The notes: generated by a model not told the origin, from the sequence alone. DNA of 32,861 nucleotides from Burkholderiales bacterium (GCA_003576795.1 QEVN01000007.1:1-32861), one strand, 5' to 3'; numbered from the stretch's first letter, positions 8,591 through 19,234 are shown. Translations and numbers: made by a program.

Positions 8591-8596
8591 ATTCTA
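8591..8596 (-). promoter_or_regulatory. Candidate -10 element for the btuB riboswitch transcript
   Basis: The minus strand reads TAGAAT just upstream of the aptamer, which would start the RNA a few nucleotides before the riboswitch. No good -35 hexamer is seen at 16-18 nt spacing. The position, between the end of dsbD and the aptamer, is right, but the call rests on a single hexamer. Confidence 0.4.
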
Positions 8597-8643
8597 CACG
8601 GCGCCGGAATCCGACGACACGAGGCGACGTTGCCTGGTGCGGA

Positions 8644-11049
8644 TCACCTCGATCCCGGTTCACGCTCGACCGAGCGTGCGACCGCGACCGGCGCGATGCC
8701 CGCCAGCGCCTCGCGCACGATGCCCATCGTGAGCAACTCGGGCAGCACGCGCGGCTCGGGCTCGTCGGGGCGATAGACGAGATACAGCGGCACGCCGTTG
8801 CGGCCGAAGCGCGCCAGCGCCTCGGTGATGCGCGGATCGCGGTTCGTCCAGTCGGCCTTCAGTCGCACGACGCCGCGCTCGGCCATCTCGGCGACGATCG
8901 CGTCGCGCTCGAGCACGAGACGCTTGTTGGCCTGGCAGCTCACGCACCAGGCCGCGGTGAAATCGACGAAGACCGGACGCTTCGCGTCGCGCGCCTCGCG
9001 CACGCGCTCCTCGGACCACGGTTGCCAGGCCGACGCGAGCGCTTCGCCTCCCGCCCCCGGCGTGCGCCGCTCGGCGACGGCGCCGGGCGGCGGTGCCGCT
9101 TCGCCGGGCCACGCGGTCCACAAGCCGAGCGCGCAGGCCGCCACCGCGAGCGTGCCGGCCAGCGGACGCACGATGCGCGAGGCCGCGCGCGCTGCGCCCT
9201 GCTGCAAGAAGCGGCCGTACAACCATGCGGCGAGCGCGACGAGCACCGCGCCGATGGCGAGCGCGAAGACGGCGTCGATCCCCGCCTGCTGCCCGAGCAC
9301 CCAGGCGAGCCAGGCCGCGGTCGCGTACATCGGAAAGGCGAGCGCCTGCCGGAAGCTTTCCATCCAGCGGCCCGGCCTGGGCAGCACGCGCAGCGCCTGC
9401 GGGAAGAAGCCGAGCAGCACGTAGGGCGCGGCCATGCCGAGCGCGATCGCGGTGAAGACGATCATCGCCTCGCCCGCCGAGCTGGCGAGCGTGAAGCCCA
9501 TCGCCGATCCCATGAACGGCGCCGTGCACGGCGTGGCGACGAGTACCGCGAGCACGCCGGAGCCGAAGGAGCCGAGCAGCGGATGCGGCCGCGCGCCGGA
9601 ATCGAGCGCGCCCAGCCGCGTCATCGAGACTCCGATCTCGTAGACCCCCGAGAAGTTCAGCCCGATCGCGACGAAGAGCATCGCCATCGCCGCGACGAAG
9701 GCGGGAGACTGCAGCTGGAACCCCCACCCGGCCGCCTCGCCGCCGGCGCGCAGCGCGAGCAGCATCGCGGCCAGCGCCCAGAACGAGACGACCACGCCGC
9801 CGGCGAAGGCGAGCGCACCCAGCCGCGACGAGGCATCGGCTTCGCCGCCGGTGCGCGCGAAACCGAGCACCTTCAGCCCGATCACCGGGAACACGCAGGG
9901 CATCAGGTTCAGGATCAAGCCGCCGACGGCGCCGAACAGCGCGGCGATCCACAGCGTTCGCGCGGTGGACGCGGGACTCGCGCCGGTCGCCGCGCTGCCG
10001 TCGGCGGCGGTGCGCGGCGCTGCGGTCGACGAAGGACCGGCGCCGCGCTCGCCCGACGAAGCGCCGAAACCGGGCAGCCACGATCCGCGCGACGATGCAC
10101 CGGCCGGAGGCTGCGAGGCGGCGCCGGCCACGCGCGCGATTTCGGTGCCCGCGGGCAGTGCGGCCGCGCTCGCCTTCGCATCGATCTCGTAGGCGGTGCC
10201 GTCGACGACGACGATGCCGCTCGCGGCAGCCGGCAGCGACTCGCCGGAGTCGCGCAGCTTGCGCACGCCGTCTTCGCTCAGCCGCACCGCCAGCCGCACG
10301 CCGTCGGCGGGTTGCGTCACCGCATAGAGCACCTGCTCGGCCGCGTTCTCGACGAAGCCCTCGTGGTACGGGAAGAACTCGACGCTCGAGGCGCGGCGCG
10401 GCAGCGCGATCGAGATCGTGTCGCCGTCGGCGTGCACCTGCGCGGCAATGGTGCCCTGCGGCATGCGCCGCTCGGCGTCGTCGAAGAGCGCGGCGAAGCG
10501 CGACGGAGCAGCGGCGCCTGCGCGCTGCACCGGCAGCGCCAGCGAGACGTCGGCATCGCCGGGAATGCAGACGTCGCGACACATCAGCCACGACGCGTGC
10601 GCAGCGATCGTCACGCGCTCGCCGTCGATGGCAGCGGGCGGCTGCAGCGCCATCGGCAGGACGATCTCTCCTTCGTAGCCGTAGTTGGCCAGCGGCGGAA
10701 TGAACAGTCGCTGCGGCGCAGGCCAGCGGATCGGACCCGCCTCGAAGCCCGTCGGCAGGCGCAATTCGACCTGCGTCGGCAGGCCCGAATCGCCCGGGTT
10801 TCGCCAGTAGGTATGCCATTGGGAATCGTGGCGGATGCGCAGGCCCAGGCGCATCGCCTCGCCGGGAACGACCGCTGCGCGATCGGCAACCAGCTCGACC
10901 TCTACGCTGTCCACGCGCATCGGCCCCGCGGTCGGCGAGGATTGCGCCTGCGCCTGCGCCCGCGGCAGCATGCCGGGCATCGACCCGACGAGAGCGGCGA
11001 ACACGACGAACAACGCGGCGCGCCGCAACCGGTGCGAATAGAATTTCAT
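8644..11049 (-). CDS. dsbD: Thiol:disulfide interchange protein DsbD (long, ScsB-like form)
   Basis: 801-aa inner-membrane protein that moves electrons from cytoplasmic thioredoxin to periplasmic thiol proteins. Residues 1-34 look like a signal peptide. The N-terminal periplasmic domain (about 40-290) carries a CRDVC pair (C157, C161), unlike the shorter E. coli DsbD alpha domain. After a Ser/Ala/Gly-rich linker the membrane domain begins; it has the two essential membrane cysteines in LMPCVFPVIGLK and ATPCTAPFMGSA and about eight helices. The C-terminal thioredoxin-like domain has the CxxC in AAWCVSCQANK. The start is ATG 11049, giving a proper signal peptide; longer in-frame extensions run antisense to the divergent small gene. 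It is transcribed away from the zap genes. Confidence 0.93.
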   Translation of the reverse strand: MKFYSHRLRRAALFVVFAALVGSMPGMLPRAQAQAQSSPTAGPMRVDSVEVELVADRAAVVPGEAMRLGLRIRHDSQWHTYWRNPGDSGLPTQVELRLPTGFEAGPIRWPAPQRLFIPPLANYGYEGEIVLPMALQPPAAIDGERVTIAAHASWLMCRDVCIPGDADVSLALPVQRAGAAAPSRFAALFDDAERRMPQGTIAAQVHADGDTISIALPRRASSVEFFPYHEGFVENAAEQVLYAVTQPADGVRLAVRLSEDGVRKLRDSGESLPAAASGIVVVDGTAYEIDAKASAAALPAGTEIARVAGAASQPPAGASSRGSWLPGFGASSGERGAGPSSTAAPRTAADGSAATGASPASTARTLWIAALFGAVGGLILNLMPCVFPVIGLKVLGFARTGGEADASSRLGALAFAGGVVVSFWALAAMLLALRAGGEAAGWGFQLQSPAFVAAMAMLFVAIGLNFSGVYEIGVSMTRLGALDSGARPHPLLGSFGSGVLAVLVATPCTAPFMGSAMGFTLASSAGEAMIVFTAIALGMAAPYVLLGFFPQALRVLPRPGRWMESFRQALAFPMYATAAWLAWVLGQQAGIDAVFALAIGAVLVALAAWLYGRFLQQGAARAASRIVRPLAGTLAVAACALGLWTAWPGEAAPPPGAVAERRTPGAGGEALASAWQPWSEERVREARDAKRPVFVDFTAAWCVSCQANKRLVLERDAIVAEMAERGVVRLKADWTNRDPRITEALARFGRNGVPLYLVYRPDEPEPRVLPELLTMGIVREALAGIAPVAVARSVEREPGSR

Positions 11050-11118
11050 CCCGGAACGAATGCTACCGGAGCCACGGACCGAGCGCGCTGCGTCGGGCCC
11101 CTCGTATACCATCGCGCC

Positions 11119-11409
11119 ATGGATCAGGCATCGCAGGAAATCGAACAACTCGGCGAACGCGTCGAGCAGATCGTCGCCACCGTCCGGCGCCTCGCCGACG
11201 AGAATGCATCGCTGCGCGAGCAGCTCTCCGCCAGCCGCGATGCCAACGAGCATCTGCAGCAGCGCATCGACGAGGCGCGCGAACGCGTGCAGGCCGCGCT
11301 CGCGCGGCTGCCGGCGCCGCCCGACGCCGATGTCGACGCCGACTCCGCAACCGGCGCGCAGCAGCATGCGACCGAAGCCGCGGACGACGCGCCCGAAGAC
11401 AACGGATAG
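11119..11409 (+). CDS. Small coiled-coil protein, ZapB-like
   Basis: 96-aa soluble protein. Residues 1-66 are a continuous predicted coiled coil with heptad-spaced hydrophobics (EIEQLGERVEQI, VRRLADENASLREQL); the C-terminus is acidic and Ala/Asp-rich. It lies 23 nt before zapA in the same orientation, a pairing common in betaproteobacteria, and this suggests a role with the Z-ring. ATG 11119 starts the coiled coil; the much longer open frame upstream is antisense to dsbD and is ignored. A TATACC hexamer at 11105-11110 could be a -10, which would leave almost no leader. Function is by context; no catalytic motif is seen. Confidence 0.75.
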   Translation: MDQASQEIEQLGERVEQIVATVRRLADENASLREQLSASRDANEHLQQRIDEARERVQAALARLPAPPDADVDADSATGAQQHATEAADDAPEDNG

Positions 11410-11432
11410 CCCGCACCGCACGGAAGCCGAGC

Positions 11433-11735
11433 ATGGAACAGATCGACGTGAAGATCCTCGACCGCGATTACCGTCTCGCCGTCACCGGCGAAACGAAGCC
11501 GCGCCTGCTCGAAGCGGTGCAGATCGTCGACGAGAAGATGCGCTCGATCCGCGACGCCGGCCGCGTCTCCGGCGTGGACCGCATCGCGGTGATGGCGGCG
11601 CTGCAGCTCGCGCACGAGCTGCTCGGCGCGCAGCAGCCCGCGGCCGGAACGCCGTCGGCCGAACTGCTGGGCCGCATCCGCAAGATGCGCGAGGACCTCG
11701 ACGCGGAGATCGCGCGGCAGCAGCCGCTGTTCTGA
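11433..11735 (+). CDS. zapA: Cell division protein ZapA
   Basis: 100-aa ZapA, the usual family length. ZapA binds FtsZ and cross-links protofilaments at the division site. Visible features are the N-terminal VKILDRDYRLAV strand segment, LLEAVQIVDEKMRSIR, and the central helix GVDRIAVMAALQLAHELL, followed by a C-terminal coiled coil. The ATG has a weak GGAAGC-type ribosome-binding site. It follows the ZapB-like gene, and the 6S RNA gene begins about 60 nt downstream, the arrangement found in many proteobacteria (zapA-ssrS). Confidence 0.93.
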   Translation: MEQIDVKILDRDYRLAVTGETKPRLLEAVQIVDEKMRSIRDAGRVSGVDRIAVMAALQLAHELLGAQQPAAGTPSAELLGRIRKMREDLDAEIARQQPLF

Positions 11736-11750
11736 GCGACGCGGGACGAC

Positions 11751-11773
11751 CGCGGCACGAACGGCGTGCCGCG
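11751..11773 (+). terminator. GC-rich hairpin after zapA, terminator-like
   Basis: A perfect 9-bp stem (CGCGGCACG / CGTGCCGCG) with the 5-nt loop AACGG lies 15 nt after the zapA stop. It has no T-run, so it is a weak terminator candidate at most. It also occupies the place where the -35 of the 6S RNA promoter would be, so it may act on read-through into ssrS. Confidence 0.4.
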
Positions 11774-11781
11774 AATCGCGG

Positions 11782-11787
11782 TAGAAT
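11782..11787 (+). promoter_or_regulatory. -10 element of the 6S RNA promoter
   Basis: TAGAAT lies 6-7 nt upstream of the expected 5' end of 6S RNA. No consensus -35 is present at 16-18 nt. The spacing to the RNA start supports the call. Confidence 0.55.
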
Positions 11788-11793
11788 GCGATC

Positions 11794-11950
11794 GACCCTG
11801 CGGTGTTCGATCAGGTCATACATTCCTTGAACCAATGTTTTGCATCCAGGTCGCAGCGACACTGCGTATCGCTGTTGTGATCGTCCCTCGTCGGACGAAC
11901 CTGATGTGATACCTGCTGCGGCCGAACTGAACTGAACGGTTCAGGATGCC
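11794..11950 (+). ncRNA. ssrS: 6S RNA
   Basis: The sequence closely matches the Burkholderia-type 6S RNA as I recall it: an opening CCCTGCGGTGTTCG, the segment CATACATTCCTTGAACC, a central hairpin CGTCC-loop-CGGACG followed by GAACCTGATGTGATAC, and a closing CTGCGGCCGAACTGAAC with GGTTCAGGATGC at the 3' end. The ends pair (GTTCG with CGAAC, CCTG with CAGG). 6S RNA mimics an open promoter and traps sigma-70 RNA polymerase in stationary phase. The position directly after zapA is the classical location. Both ends are estimates within about 5-10 nt. Confidence 0.93.
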
Positions 11951-11988
11951 GGCCTGGCCGGCACAGGCGGGGTCCTTTCCTCTCCCTC

Positions 11989-12801
11989 ATGGCCTTCTCG
12001 CTCATCGCGGCGTTCCTGCTGCTCGGTGCCTTCACCGGCTTCGCCGCGGGTCTGCTGGGCATCGGCGGCGGCATGCTGCTCGTGCCCTTCCTCACGATGC
12101 TGCTGACGAGCCAGGGCTTTCCGCTCGACCAGATCGTCAAGATCGCCATCGCCACCTCGCTCACGACGATCCTGTTCACGTCGCTGTCGAGCGTGCGCGC
12201 GCACGCGCGCCGCGGCGCGGTGCGCTGGGATATCGCGAGGACGCTCGCCCCCGGCATCGTCGTCGGCTCGATGCTCGGTGCGCAGATCGCGTCCTGGCTG
12301 CCGGGCGCGGTGCTCGCGATCGGCTTCGGGCTCTTCGTCGGCGCGATGGCCACGCAGATGCTGCGCGGCAGGGCCCCCTCGGCCGATCGCACGCTGCCCG
12401 GAACCGCGGGCATGCTGGGCATGGGCGGAACGATCGGCGTGTTCTCGGCGCTGGCCGGCGCGGGCGGCGGCTTCATCACGGTGCCCTTCCTCACGCGCTC
12501 GAACGTGCGCATCCACGAAGCGGTGGCAACGAGCGCGGCCTGCGGCTTTCCGATCGCGCTCGCCGGAACGCTCGGCTACGTCATCGCCGGCTGGAACCTG
12601 CACCTGCCCGCGGGCACCTTCGGCTACATCTACCTGCCGGCGCTCGCGGCCATCGTCGCCACCAGCGTGCTCACCGCGCCGCTGGGCGCGAAGGTGGCGC
12701 ACGCGATGTCGGTGGGTCGCCTGCGCAAGCTGTTCGCGCTGCTGCTCTACGTGCTGGCGGCGTACATGATGTGGAAGGGCATCGCCGCGGCCCGGGCATA
12801 G
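11989..12801 (+). CDS. Sulfite exporter TauE/SafE family (TSUP) membrane protein
   Basis: 270-aa polytopic membrane protein with roughly eight hydrophobic segments. The family signature is seen twice, as expected for its internal repeat: GFAAGLLGIGGGMLLVPFL near the N-terminus and FSALAGAGGGFITVPFLTR in the second half. TSUP proteins move small anions such as sulfite, sulfoacetate or other organic sulfonates, but substrate cannot be read from sequence. It starts about 40 nt after the 6S RNA and ends 4 nt before the convergent malonyl-CoA synthetase gene. A link to malonate uptake is conceivable from this neighbourhood, yet the opposite orientation gives it little weight. Confidence 0.9.
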   Translation: MAFSLIAAFLLLGAFTGFAAGLLGIGGGMLLVPFLTMLLTSQGFPLDQIVKIAIATSLTTILFTSLSSVRAHARRGAVRWDIARTLAPGIVVGSMLGAQIASWLPGAVLAIGFGLFVGAMATQMLRGRAPSADRTLPGTAGMLGMGGTIGVFSALAGAGGGFITVPFLTRSNVRIHEAVATSAACGFPIALAGTLGYVIAGWNLHLPAGTFGYIYLPALAAIVATSVLTAPLGAKVAHAMSVGRLRKLFALLLYVLAAYMMWKGIAAARA

Positions 12802-12805
12802 CGGC

Positions 12806-14332
<1,527 letters not shown>

Positions 14333-14372
14333 CGCCTCGCCCCGGCGTGCCGACGGCACGCTCTTTCTCCGT

Positions 14373-15785
14373 CTACAGCAGCGAGAGCACCGCGCGCGAC
14401 GCGCTGACGCGATCGCCGGCGAACCTCTCGTGATTGGCTTCGATCTGCTCGAGATCGTAAAGGTAGTTCACCATCAGTCCGAGCGACTGGCGCACGCCCT
14501 TGCGCGACAGATCGGCGCCGACGTGGATGCGCTCGAGCCGCGCACCGTTGTTCAGGTGGAAGCGTGCCACCGGGTCTGAGGCACGGGCATCGGTGGGCGA
14601 GGTCTGCAGCAGGTACAGCGCGCACAGGCGCTGCAGCGTATGCAGGTCGGCGACGCGCCCGTTGCCCGCATCGTCGTCCCCGTCGTCGTCGGCAGGGGCG
14701 GATTCCGCGGCGGACGCGGCAGCCTCGCGCGCGGGCGCCGGCTGCGCCTGGACGAGAGCGAGCAGGTCGCGTCCGTAGCGTTCGCGCAGGCCGTGCAGCG
14801 CCTCGTCGAGTTCGCGCAGCACCGACGGCTTGACCCTGGACGCTTCCACCGACTGCACCGATTCGAGCTTCGCCAGCCAGCCGGCGAAGCCGGGAATCGG
14901 CGACAAGGTGCAGAAGATCTTCAGCCGGGGCTGCTCGGCCTGCAGCCGTTCGGCGACGCGCTTGATGAGGAAGTCGCCCAGGCTCACGCCGCGCAGTCCC
15001 GGCTGGCAGTTCGAGATCGAATAGAAGGCCGCGACCTTGAATCGATCGTCGCGCGCGTCCGCCGGCGCGCGCCGGTCGAGCAGCGGCGCGATCGCGTCGG
15101 GCATCGCCTCGAGCAGCGCGACCTCGACGAAGATCAGCGGTTCGTCGGGCAGCGCGGGATGGAAGAACGCGAAGCAGCGCCGGTCGGGTTCCAGGCGCCG
15201 GCGCAGGTCGTTCCAGCCGTCGATCTGGTGCACCGCCTCGTGCTGGATCAGCTTCTCGAGCAGCCGCGCCGGCGAGCTCCAGTCGACCTGCACGAGGTTC
15301 AGGAAGCCGGGGTTGAACCACGACGAGAGCAGATGGTGGAAGTCGGCCTCCACCGCCTTCAGCTCCGGATGCGCGGGCAGCCGCGCGAGGATCTTCGCGC
15401 GCATCGCGACGATCTGCGCCGTGGCGTCGGGCGCGCGATTCAGCCGCCGCAGCAGTTCCTGGCGCGGCGATTCGGCGGCGCGCCACAGTTCGATCAGCGC
15501 AGCGGGCGCGCGCGTCAGCGCATAGCTTTCGGCGCGGCGCAGCACCTCGGCAGGATCGGGGTCGAACTCCGAGGCGAGCGCATCGAAGAAGCGCGCCGCG
15601 GCGTCGGGCGAGAGCCGACGATAGCGCTCGAGCGCGCGCGCGGCGATGACGAGGCTGTTCGACTCGCCGCGCGCGGTGAGCAGCTGCCGGCAATCGTCGA
15701 GCAGCCCGCGCAGGTCGCTGCGCTCGCGGACGTCGCGACCGACCTGCAGCAGCCGCTCAAACACCGCGCGCCCCGGCGTGCGCAT
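14373..15785 (-). CDS. Malonyl-CoA decarboxylase
   Basis: 470-aa enzyme that decarboxylates malonyl-CoA to acetyl-CoA. The C-terminal GNAT-like catalytic half is well conserved: [20 protein letters not shown], the catalytic-serine motif [12 protein letters not shown], the catalytic-histidine segment [14 protein letters not shown] and the closing [13 protein letters not shown]. The N-terminal helical domain includes [20 protein letters not shown] and [10 protein letters not shown]. An acidic insert ([10 protein letters not shown]) lies between the serine and histidine motifs. With ATG 15785 the gene overlaps the end of lgt by 29 nt; a later GTG start is possible but unsupported. matB follows, giving a two-gene malonate route without an adjacent MatC transporter. 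Confidence 0.93.
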   Translation of the reverse strand: MRTPGRAVFERLLQVGRDVRERSDLRGLLDDCRQLLTARGESNSLVIAARALERYRRLSPDAAARFFDALASEFDPDPAEVLRRAESYALTRAPAALIELWRAAESPRQELLRRLNRAPDATAQIVAMRAKILARLPAHPELKAVEADFHHLLSSWFNPGFLNLVQVDWSSPARLLEKLIQHEAVHQIDGWNDLRRRLEPDRRCFAFFHPALPDEPLIFVEVALLEAMPDAIAPLLDRRAPADARDDRFKVAAFYSISNCQPGLRGVSLGDFLIKRVAERLQAEQPRLKIFCTLSPIPGFAGWLAKLESVQSVEASRVKPSVLRELDEALHGLRERYGRDLLALVQAQPAPAREAAASAAESAPADDDGDDDAGNGRVADLHTLQRLCALYLLQTSPTDARASDPVARFHLNNGARLERIHVGADLSRKGVRQSLGLMVNYLYDLEQIEANHERFAGDRVSASRAVLSLL

Positions 15786-16578
15786 CGGCGCCGTGCGCGC
15801 GACGCGACCAGGCGAGCAGCGCGAGACCGGCGACGAACATCGGGATGCACAGCCACTGTCCCATCGTGAGGCTCAGCGCCTGCAGCCCGAGGAAATCGTC
15901 GGGCTCGCGCGCGAACTCGGCAACGAAGCGCAGCACCGCGTAGCCGACGAGGAACATGCCGGAGACGGCACCCACCGGACGAGGCCGCGACGAGTACCAC
16001 CACAGGAACACGAACAGGGCGATTCCCTCGCCGGCGAACTGGTAGAGCTGCGACGGATGACGCGGCAACGCATCGACCTGCGGGAACACCATCGCCCACG
16101 GCAGGTCGGTGGGACGGCCCCACAGCTCGCCGTTGATGAAATTGCCCAACCGTCCGGCGGCCAGGCCTATCGGCACCAGCGGCGCGACGAAGTCGGTGAC
16201 GCGCAGGAACTGCAGCCCGCGCAGGCGACAGAAGAGCGCGACGGCCACGAGCACGCCGAGCAGGCCGCCGTGGAAGGACATTCCGCCCTTCCACACTTCG
16301 AAGATCTCGAGCGGATGCGCGCCATACCAGCCGGGCTTGTAGAACAGCACGTAGCCGAGCCGCCCGCCGAGGACGACGCCCAGCGCGCCCCAGAACAGCA
16401 GGTCCTCGAGATCGCGCAGCGACAGGCCGCCGGCCTGCGCCCCCGTCGGATGCTGCAGGCGCAGGCGGCCGAGCCAGTAGAACAATGCGAAGGCGACGAG
16501 GTACATCAGGCCGTACCAGCGCACGGCGAGCGGCCCTATCGAGAAGGCGATCGGGTCGAACTGGGGATGGACGAGCAT
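15757..16578 (-). CDS. lgt: Prolipoprotein diacylglyceryl transferase
   Basis: 273-aa inner-membrane enzyme that transfers diacylglycerol from phosphatidylglycerol to the cysteine of prolipoproteins, the first step of lipoprotein maturation. The Lgt signature is seen as [14 protein letters not shown]. The conserved catalytic histidine lies in [11 protein letters not shown], and HPSQLYQ and the [11 protein letters not shown] arginine motif are present. Seven membrane segments fit the family. The ATG at 16578 opens with the typical [20 protein letters not shown]. Its 3' end overlaps the malonyl-CoA decarboxylase gene by 29 nt. Divergent from bfr across 110 nt. Confidence 0.96.
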   Translation of the reverse strand: MLVHPQFDPIAFSIGPLAVRWYGLMYLVAFALFYWLGRLRLQHPTGAQAGGLSLRDLEDLLFWGALGVVLGGRLGYVLFYKPGWYGAHPLEIFEVWKGGMSFHGGLLGVLVAVALFCRLRGLQFLRVTDFVAPLVPIGLAAGRLGNFINGELWGRPTDLPWAMVFPQVDALPRHPSQLYQFAGEGIALFVFLWWYSSRPRPVGAVSGMFLVGYAVLRFVAEFAREPDDFLGLQALSLTMGQWLCIPMFVAGLALLAWSRRAHGADAHAGARGV

Positions 16579-16632
16579 CGGCGGGAGCGGACGGGCACCG
16601 AGGGGCGGGGACGGTCATCGGCGAGGGTGCGT

Positions 16633-16661
16633 TTCACCCGTCGTTCATTCTGCCCGATAAT
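16633..16661 (+). promoter_or_regulatory. Candidate bfr promoter
   Basis: TTCACC (16633-16638) and GATAAT (16656-16661) are separated by 17 nt, a good sigma-70-like arrangement, 27 nt before the bfr ATG. The ribosome-binding site GGAGG lies 6 nt from the ATG. No clear Fur palindrome overlaps it. Confidence 0.6.
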
Positions 16662-16688
16662 CGAAGATCTTCACGGCGGAGGCCCCGG

Positions 16689-17168
16689 ATGAAAGGCGAC
16701 CCGAAAGTCATCGAGTGGCTGAACCGGCAGCTGAAGAACGAGCTGACCGCGATCAACCAGTATTTCGTGCATGCCCGCATCTTCGGGCACTGGGGCCTGC
16801 CCGGGCTCGAGAAGATCGAGTACCAGGAATCGATCGGCGAGATGAAGCACGCCGATCGGCTGATCCAGCGCATCCTGCTGCTGGACGGCCTGCCGAACCT
16901 GCAGGACCTCGGCAAGCTCAACGTCGGCGAGACCACCGAGGAGATCCTCGCCAGCGACCTCGCGCTCGAGCGCGCGGCGGTCGACACGGTGCGCTCGGCG
17001 ATCGCGCACTGCGAATCGGTGAACGACTACGTCTCGCGCGAGATCCTGGTCGACATCCTCGACGACTCGGAGAAGCACGTGGACTTCCTCGAGACGCAGA
17101 TCGAACTGATCGGCCAGGTGGGCCTGCAGAACTACCAGCAGACTTTCATGAACCGGGAAGCGCCCTGA
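16689..17168 (+). CDS. bfr: Bacterioferritin
   Basis: 159-aa haem-containing iron-storage protein forming a 24-mer shell. The start [12 protein letters not shown] and the segment [28 protein letters not shown] (read in two parts) match E. coli Bfr residue by residue without gaps. Ferroxidase ligands E18, E51, H54, E94 and H130 are present and the haem ligand is M52. Position 127, glutamate in E. coli, is serine here (DDSEKH), with a glutamate at 128; some Burkholderia proteins appear to have threonine at this place. A strong GGAGG site precedes the ATG. The partner ferredoxin gene bfd is convergent just downstream. Confidence 0.96.
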   Translation: MKGDPKVIEWLNRQLKNELTAINQYFVHARIFGHWGLPGLEKIEYQESIGEMKHADRLIQRILLLDGLPNLQDLGKLNVGETTEEILASDLALERAAVDTVRSAIAHCESVNDYVSREILVDILDDSEKHVDFLETQIELIGQVGLQNYQQTFMNREAP

Positions 17169-17170
17169 GC

Positions 17171-17188
17171 GGGCGCGACGAAGCGCCC
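17171..17188. terminator. Short GC hairpin between convergent bfr and bfd
   Basis: GGGCGC (17171-17176) and GCGCCC (17183-17188) form a 6-bp stem with a 6-nt loop in the 42-nt gap between the two convergent genes. No T-run follows on either strand, so termination by this element alone is doubtful. Confidence 0.3.
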
Positions 17189-17210
17189 CGATGACCGAAC
17201 GGGTCCCGCG

Positions 17211-17423
17211 TCAGGCCGCGGCGCACGCGCAGCCCATGACCCCGGCCGCGCGCGCCTCGACCGAACGATGCTCGTCGAGCAGCTCGCGCACGCGAGGCCC
17301 GCATTTGCCGCAGCACGTCGCCACGCCGAGATCGGCGCGCAGCTTCGACATCGATTGCGCGCCCTCGCGCAGGCTCGAACGGATCTGGCGGTCGGATACG
17401 GCACGGCAGACACAGACGATCAT
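17211..17423 (-). CDS. bfd: Bacterioferritin-associated ferredoxin
   Basis: 70-aa [2Fe-2S] protein that delivers electrons to bacterioferritin for iron release. The cysteines are C4 and C6 in [11 protein letters not shown] and C38 and C41 in ATCCGKC, the Bfd pattern; an extra Cys at 37 and a CAC near the C-terminus are unusual but not part of the cluster pattern. ATG 17423 is chosen since the protein begins at the cluster motif as in all Bfd; the longer ORF start adds 14 residues without family support. Convergent with bfr and divergent from ilvD. Confidence 0.93.
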   Translation of the reverse strand: MIVCVCRAVSDRQIRSSLREGAQSMSKLRADLGVATCCGKCGPRVRELLDEHRSVEARAAGVMGCACAAA

Positions 17424-17455
17424 GGCGGCGATTTCCCGTACGTCCCTGGGCAGCA

Positions 17456-17476
17456 GCGAGAACAATAATAGTTCGC
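17456..17476. promoter_or_regulatory. AT-rich quasi-palindrome over the bfd promoter
   Basis: In the bfd-ilvD divergent gap a GCGAGAAC half faces GTTCGC across an AATAATA core. On the minus strand the core contains TATTAT, a plausible bfd -10, about 30 nt before the likely start region. The AT-rich core is rare in this GC-rich sequence. Iron control of bfd is expected from the family; the match to a Fur box is weak, so the regulator is not assigned. Confidence 0.35.
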
Positions 17477-17554
17477 GTTAAGATTACCGGAGCTCCGCTT
17501 CCGACGCAAGCCCTCCCGAATCCCCCTTCCCGCAACCCGGAAACCTCCCACCCC

Positions 17555-19234
17555 ATGTCCGCCAACCGCCGCAGCCGCAACATCACCCAGGGCGTCGCCC
17601 GCGCACCGAACCGTTCGATGTATTACGCGATGGGCTACCGTCGCAGCGATTTCGACAATCCGATGATCGGGATCGCCAACGGCCACAGCACGATCACGCC
17701 GTGCAACTCGGGGCTGCAGGCGCTGGCCGACGTTGCCATCGAGGCGATCCGCGCCGGCGGCGCGAACCCGCAGGTGTTCGGCACGCCCACCATCTCCGAC
17801 GGGATGGCGATGGGCACCGAGGGCATGAAGTACTCGCTGGTCTCGCGCGAAGTCATCTCCGACTGCGTCGAGACCTCGGTGCAGGGACAGTGGATGGACG
17901 GCGTGCTCGTCATCGGCGGCTGCGACAAGAACATGCCGGGCGGCATGATGGGCATGCTGCGCGCGAACGTGCCGTCGATCTACGTCTACGGCGGCACGAT
18001 CAAGGCGGGCCACTGGAAAGGCCAGGACCTGAACATCGTCTCGGTGTTCGAGGCGGTGGGCGAGTACTCGCGCGGCTGCATGTGCGAGGAGGATTTCCGC
18101 GGCATCGAGGAGAACGCGATTCCGGGCACCGGCTCGTGCGGCGGGATGTACACGGCCAACACGATGTCGTCGTCCTTCGAGGCGCTGGGCATGAGCCTGC
18201 TCGGCTCGTCGACGATGGCCAACCCCGATCCCGAGAAGCTGCACTCCACCGCGGAATCGGCGCGCGTACTGATCGAGGCGGTCAAGCGCGACCTGAAGCC
18301 GCGCGACATCGTCACGCGCGAGTCCATCGAGAACGCGGTGGCGCTGATCATGGCGGTGGGCGGGTCGACCAACGCCGTGCTGCACTACCTCGCGATCGCG
18401 CACGCGGCGGAAGTCGAATGGACGATCGACGACTTCGAGCGCGTGCGCAAGCGCGTGCCGGTGCTCTGCGACCTGAAACCCTCGGGCCGCTATCTCGCCA
18501 CCGATCTGCACCGCGCCGGCGGCATTCCGCAGGTGCTGAAGATCCTGCTCGACGCGGGCCTTTTGCACGGGCACTGCATGACGATCACCGGCCGCACGCT
18601 CGCCGAGGAACTGGCGAACGTGCCGTCGATCCCGCGCGCCGACCAGCCCGTGATCTTCCCGATCGACAAGGCGCTGTATCGCGAAGGGCACCTCGCGATC
18701 CTGAAGGGCAACCTGTCGCCCGAAGGCTGCGTGGCGAAGATCAGCGGGCTGAAGAACCCGGTGATGACCGGCCCGGCGCGCGTCTTCGACGACGAGCAGA
18801 GCGCGCTGCAGGCGATCCTCGACGGGCGCATCGTCGCCGGCGACATCATGGTGCTGCGCTACCTCGGGCCGCGCGGCGCGCCAGGAATGCCCGAGATGCT
18901 CGCGCCGACCTCGGCGATCATCGGCGCCGGCCTGGGCGAGTCGGTGGGCCTGATCACCGACGGGCGCTTCTCCGGCGGCACCTGGGGAATGGTCGTCGGG
19001 CACGTCGCGCCGGAGGCGGCGGCGGGCGGACCGATCGGGCTCGTGCGCGAAGGCGATTCGATCACGATCGACGCGCACCGGCTGCTGCTGCAGCTGAACG
19101 TCGACGAGGCCGAGCTGGCGCGACGGCGCGCCGAGTGGAAGGAGCCTGCGCCGCGCTATCGGCGCGGCGTGCTGGCGAAGTTCTACAAGCTGGCGAACAG
19201 CGCGAGCCGCGGGGCCGTGCTCGACGACTTCTGA
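17555..19234 (+). CDS. ilvD: Dihydroxy-acid dehydratase
   Basis: 559-aa Fe-S enzyme that converts 2,3-dihydroxy-isovalerate and its homologue to the 2-keto acids of valine, leucine and isoleucine synthesis. The cluster cysteines are C50 ([10 protein letters not shown]), C123 ([14 protein letters not shown]) and C195 ([16 protein letters not shown]), all in family motifs. The C-terminal [19 protein letters not shown] signature is also present. The length of about 560 aa, shorter than E. coli IlvD (616 aa), fits the compact form of the enzyme. No strong Shine-Dalgarno is visible before ATG 17555, but the N-terminus [13 protein letters not shown] is as expected. It is divergent from bfd and convergent with a ParA orphan. 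Confidence 0.96.
   Translation: MSANRRSRNITQGVARAPNRSMYYAMGYRRSDFDNPMIGIANGHSTITPCNSGLQALADVAIEAIRAGGANPQVFGTPTISDGMAMGTEGMKYSLVSREVISDCVETSVQGQWMDGVLVIGGCDKNMPGGMMGMLRANVPSIYVYGGTIKAGHWKGQDLNIVSVFEAVGEYSRGCMCEEDFRGIEENAIPGTGSCGGMYTANTMSSSFEALGMSLLGSSTMANPDPEKLHSTAESARVLIEAVKRDLKPRDIVTRESIENAVALIMAVGGSTNAVLHYLAIAHAAEVEWTIDDFERVRKRVPVLCDLKPSGRYLATDLHRAGGIPQVLKILLDAGLLHGHCMTITGRTLAEELANVPSIPRADQPVIFPIDKALYREGHLAILKGNLSPEGCVAKISGLKNPVMTGPARVFDDEQSALQAILDGRIVAGDIMVLRYLGPRGAPGMPEMLAPTSAIIGAGLGESVGLITDGRFSGGTWGMVVGHVAPEAAAGGPIGLVREGDSITIDAHRLLLQLNVDEAELARRRAEWKEPAPRYRRGVLAKFYKLANSASRGAVLDDF

Noticed and set aside
9022..11118. Long open frame extending the small coiled-coil gene upstream
   Set aside because: It runs antisense to dsbD and gives low-complexity sequence; the coiled coil starts exactly at ATG 11119.
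11811..12512. Minus-strand open frame covering the 6S RNA and tauE
   Set aside because: It is antisense to a clear TSUP gene and to the conserved 6S RNA sequence.
11989..12801. TSUP protein as the malonate transporter for matB
   Set aside because: It is convergent rather than co-transcribed with matB and the family does not predict substrate.
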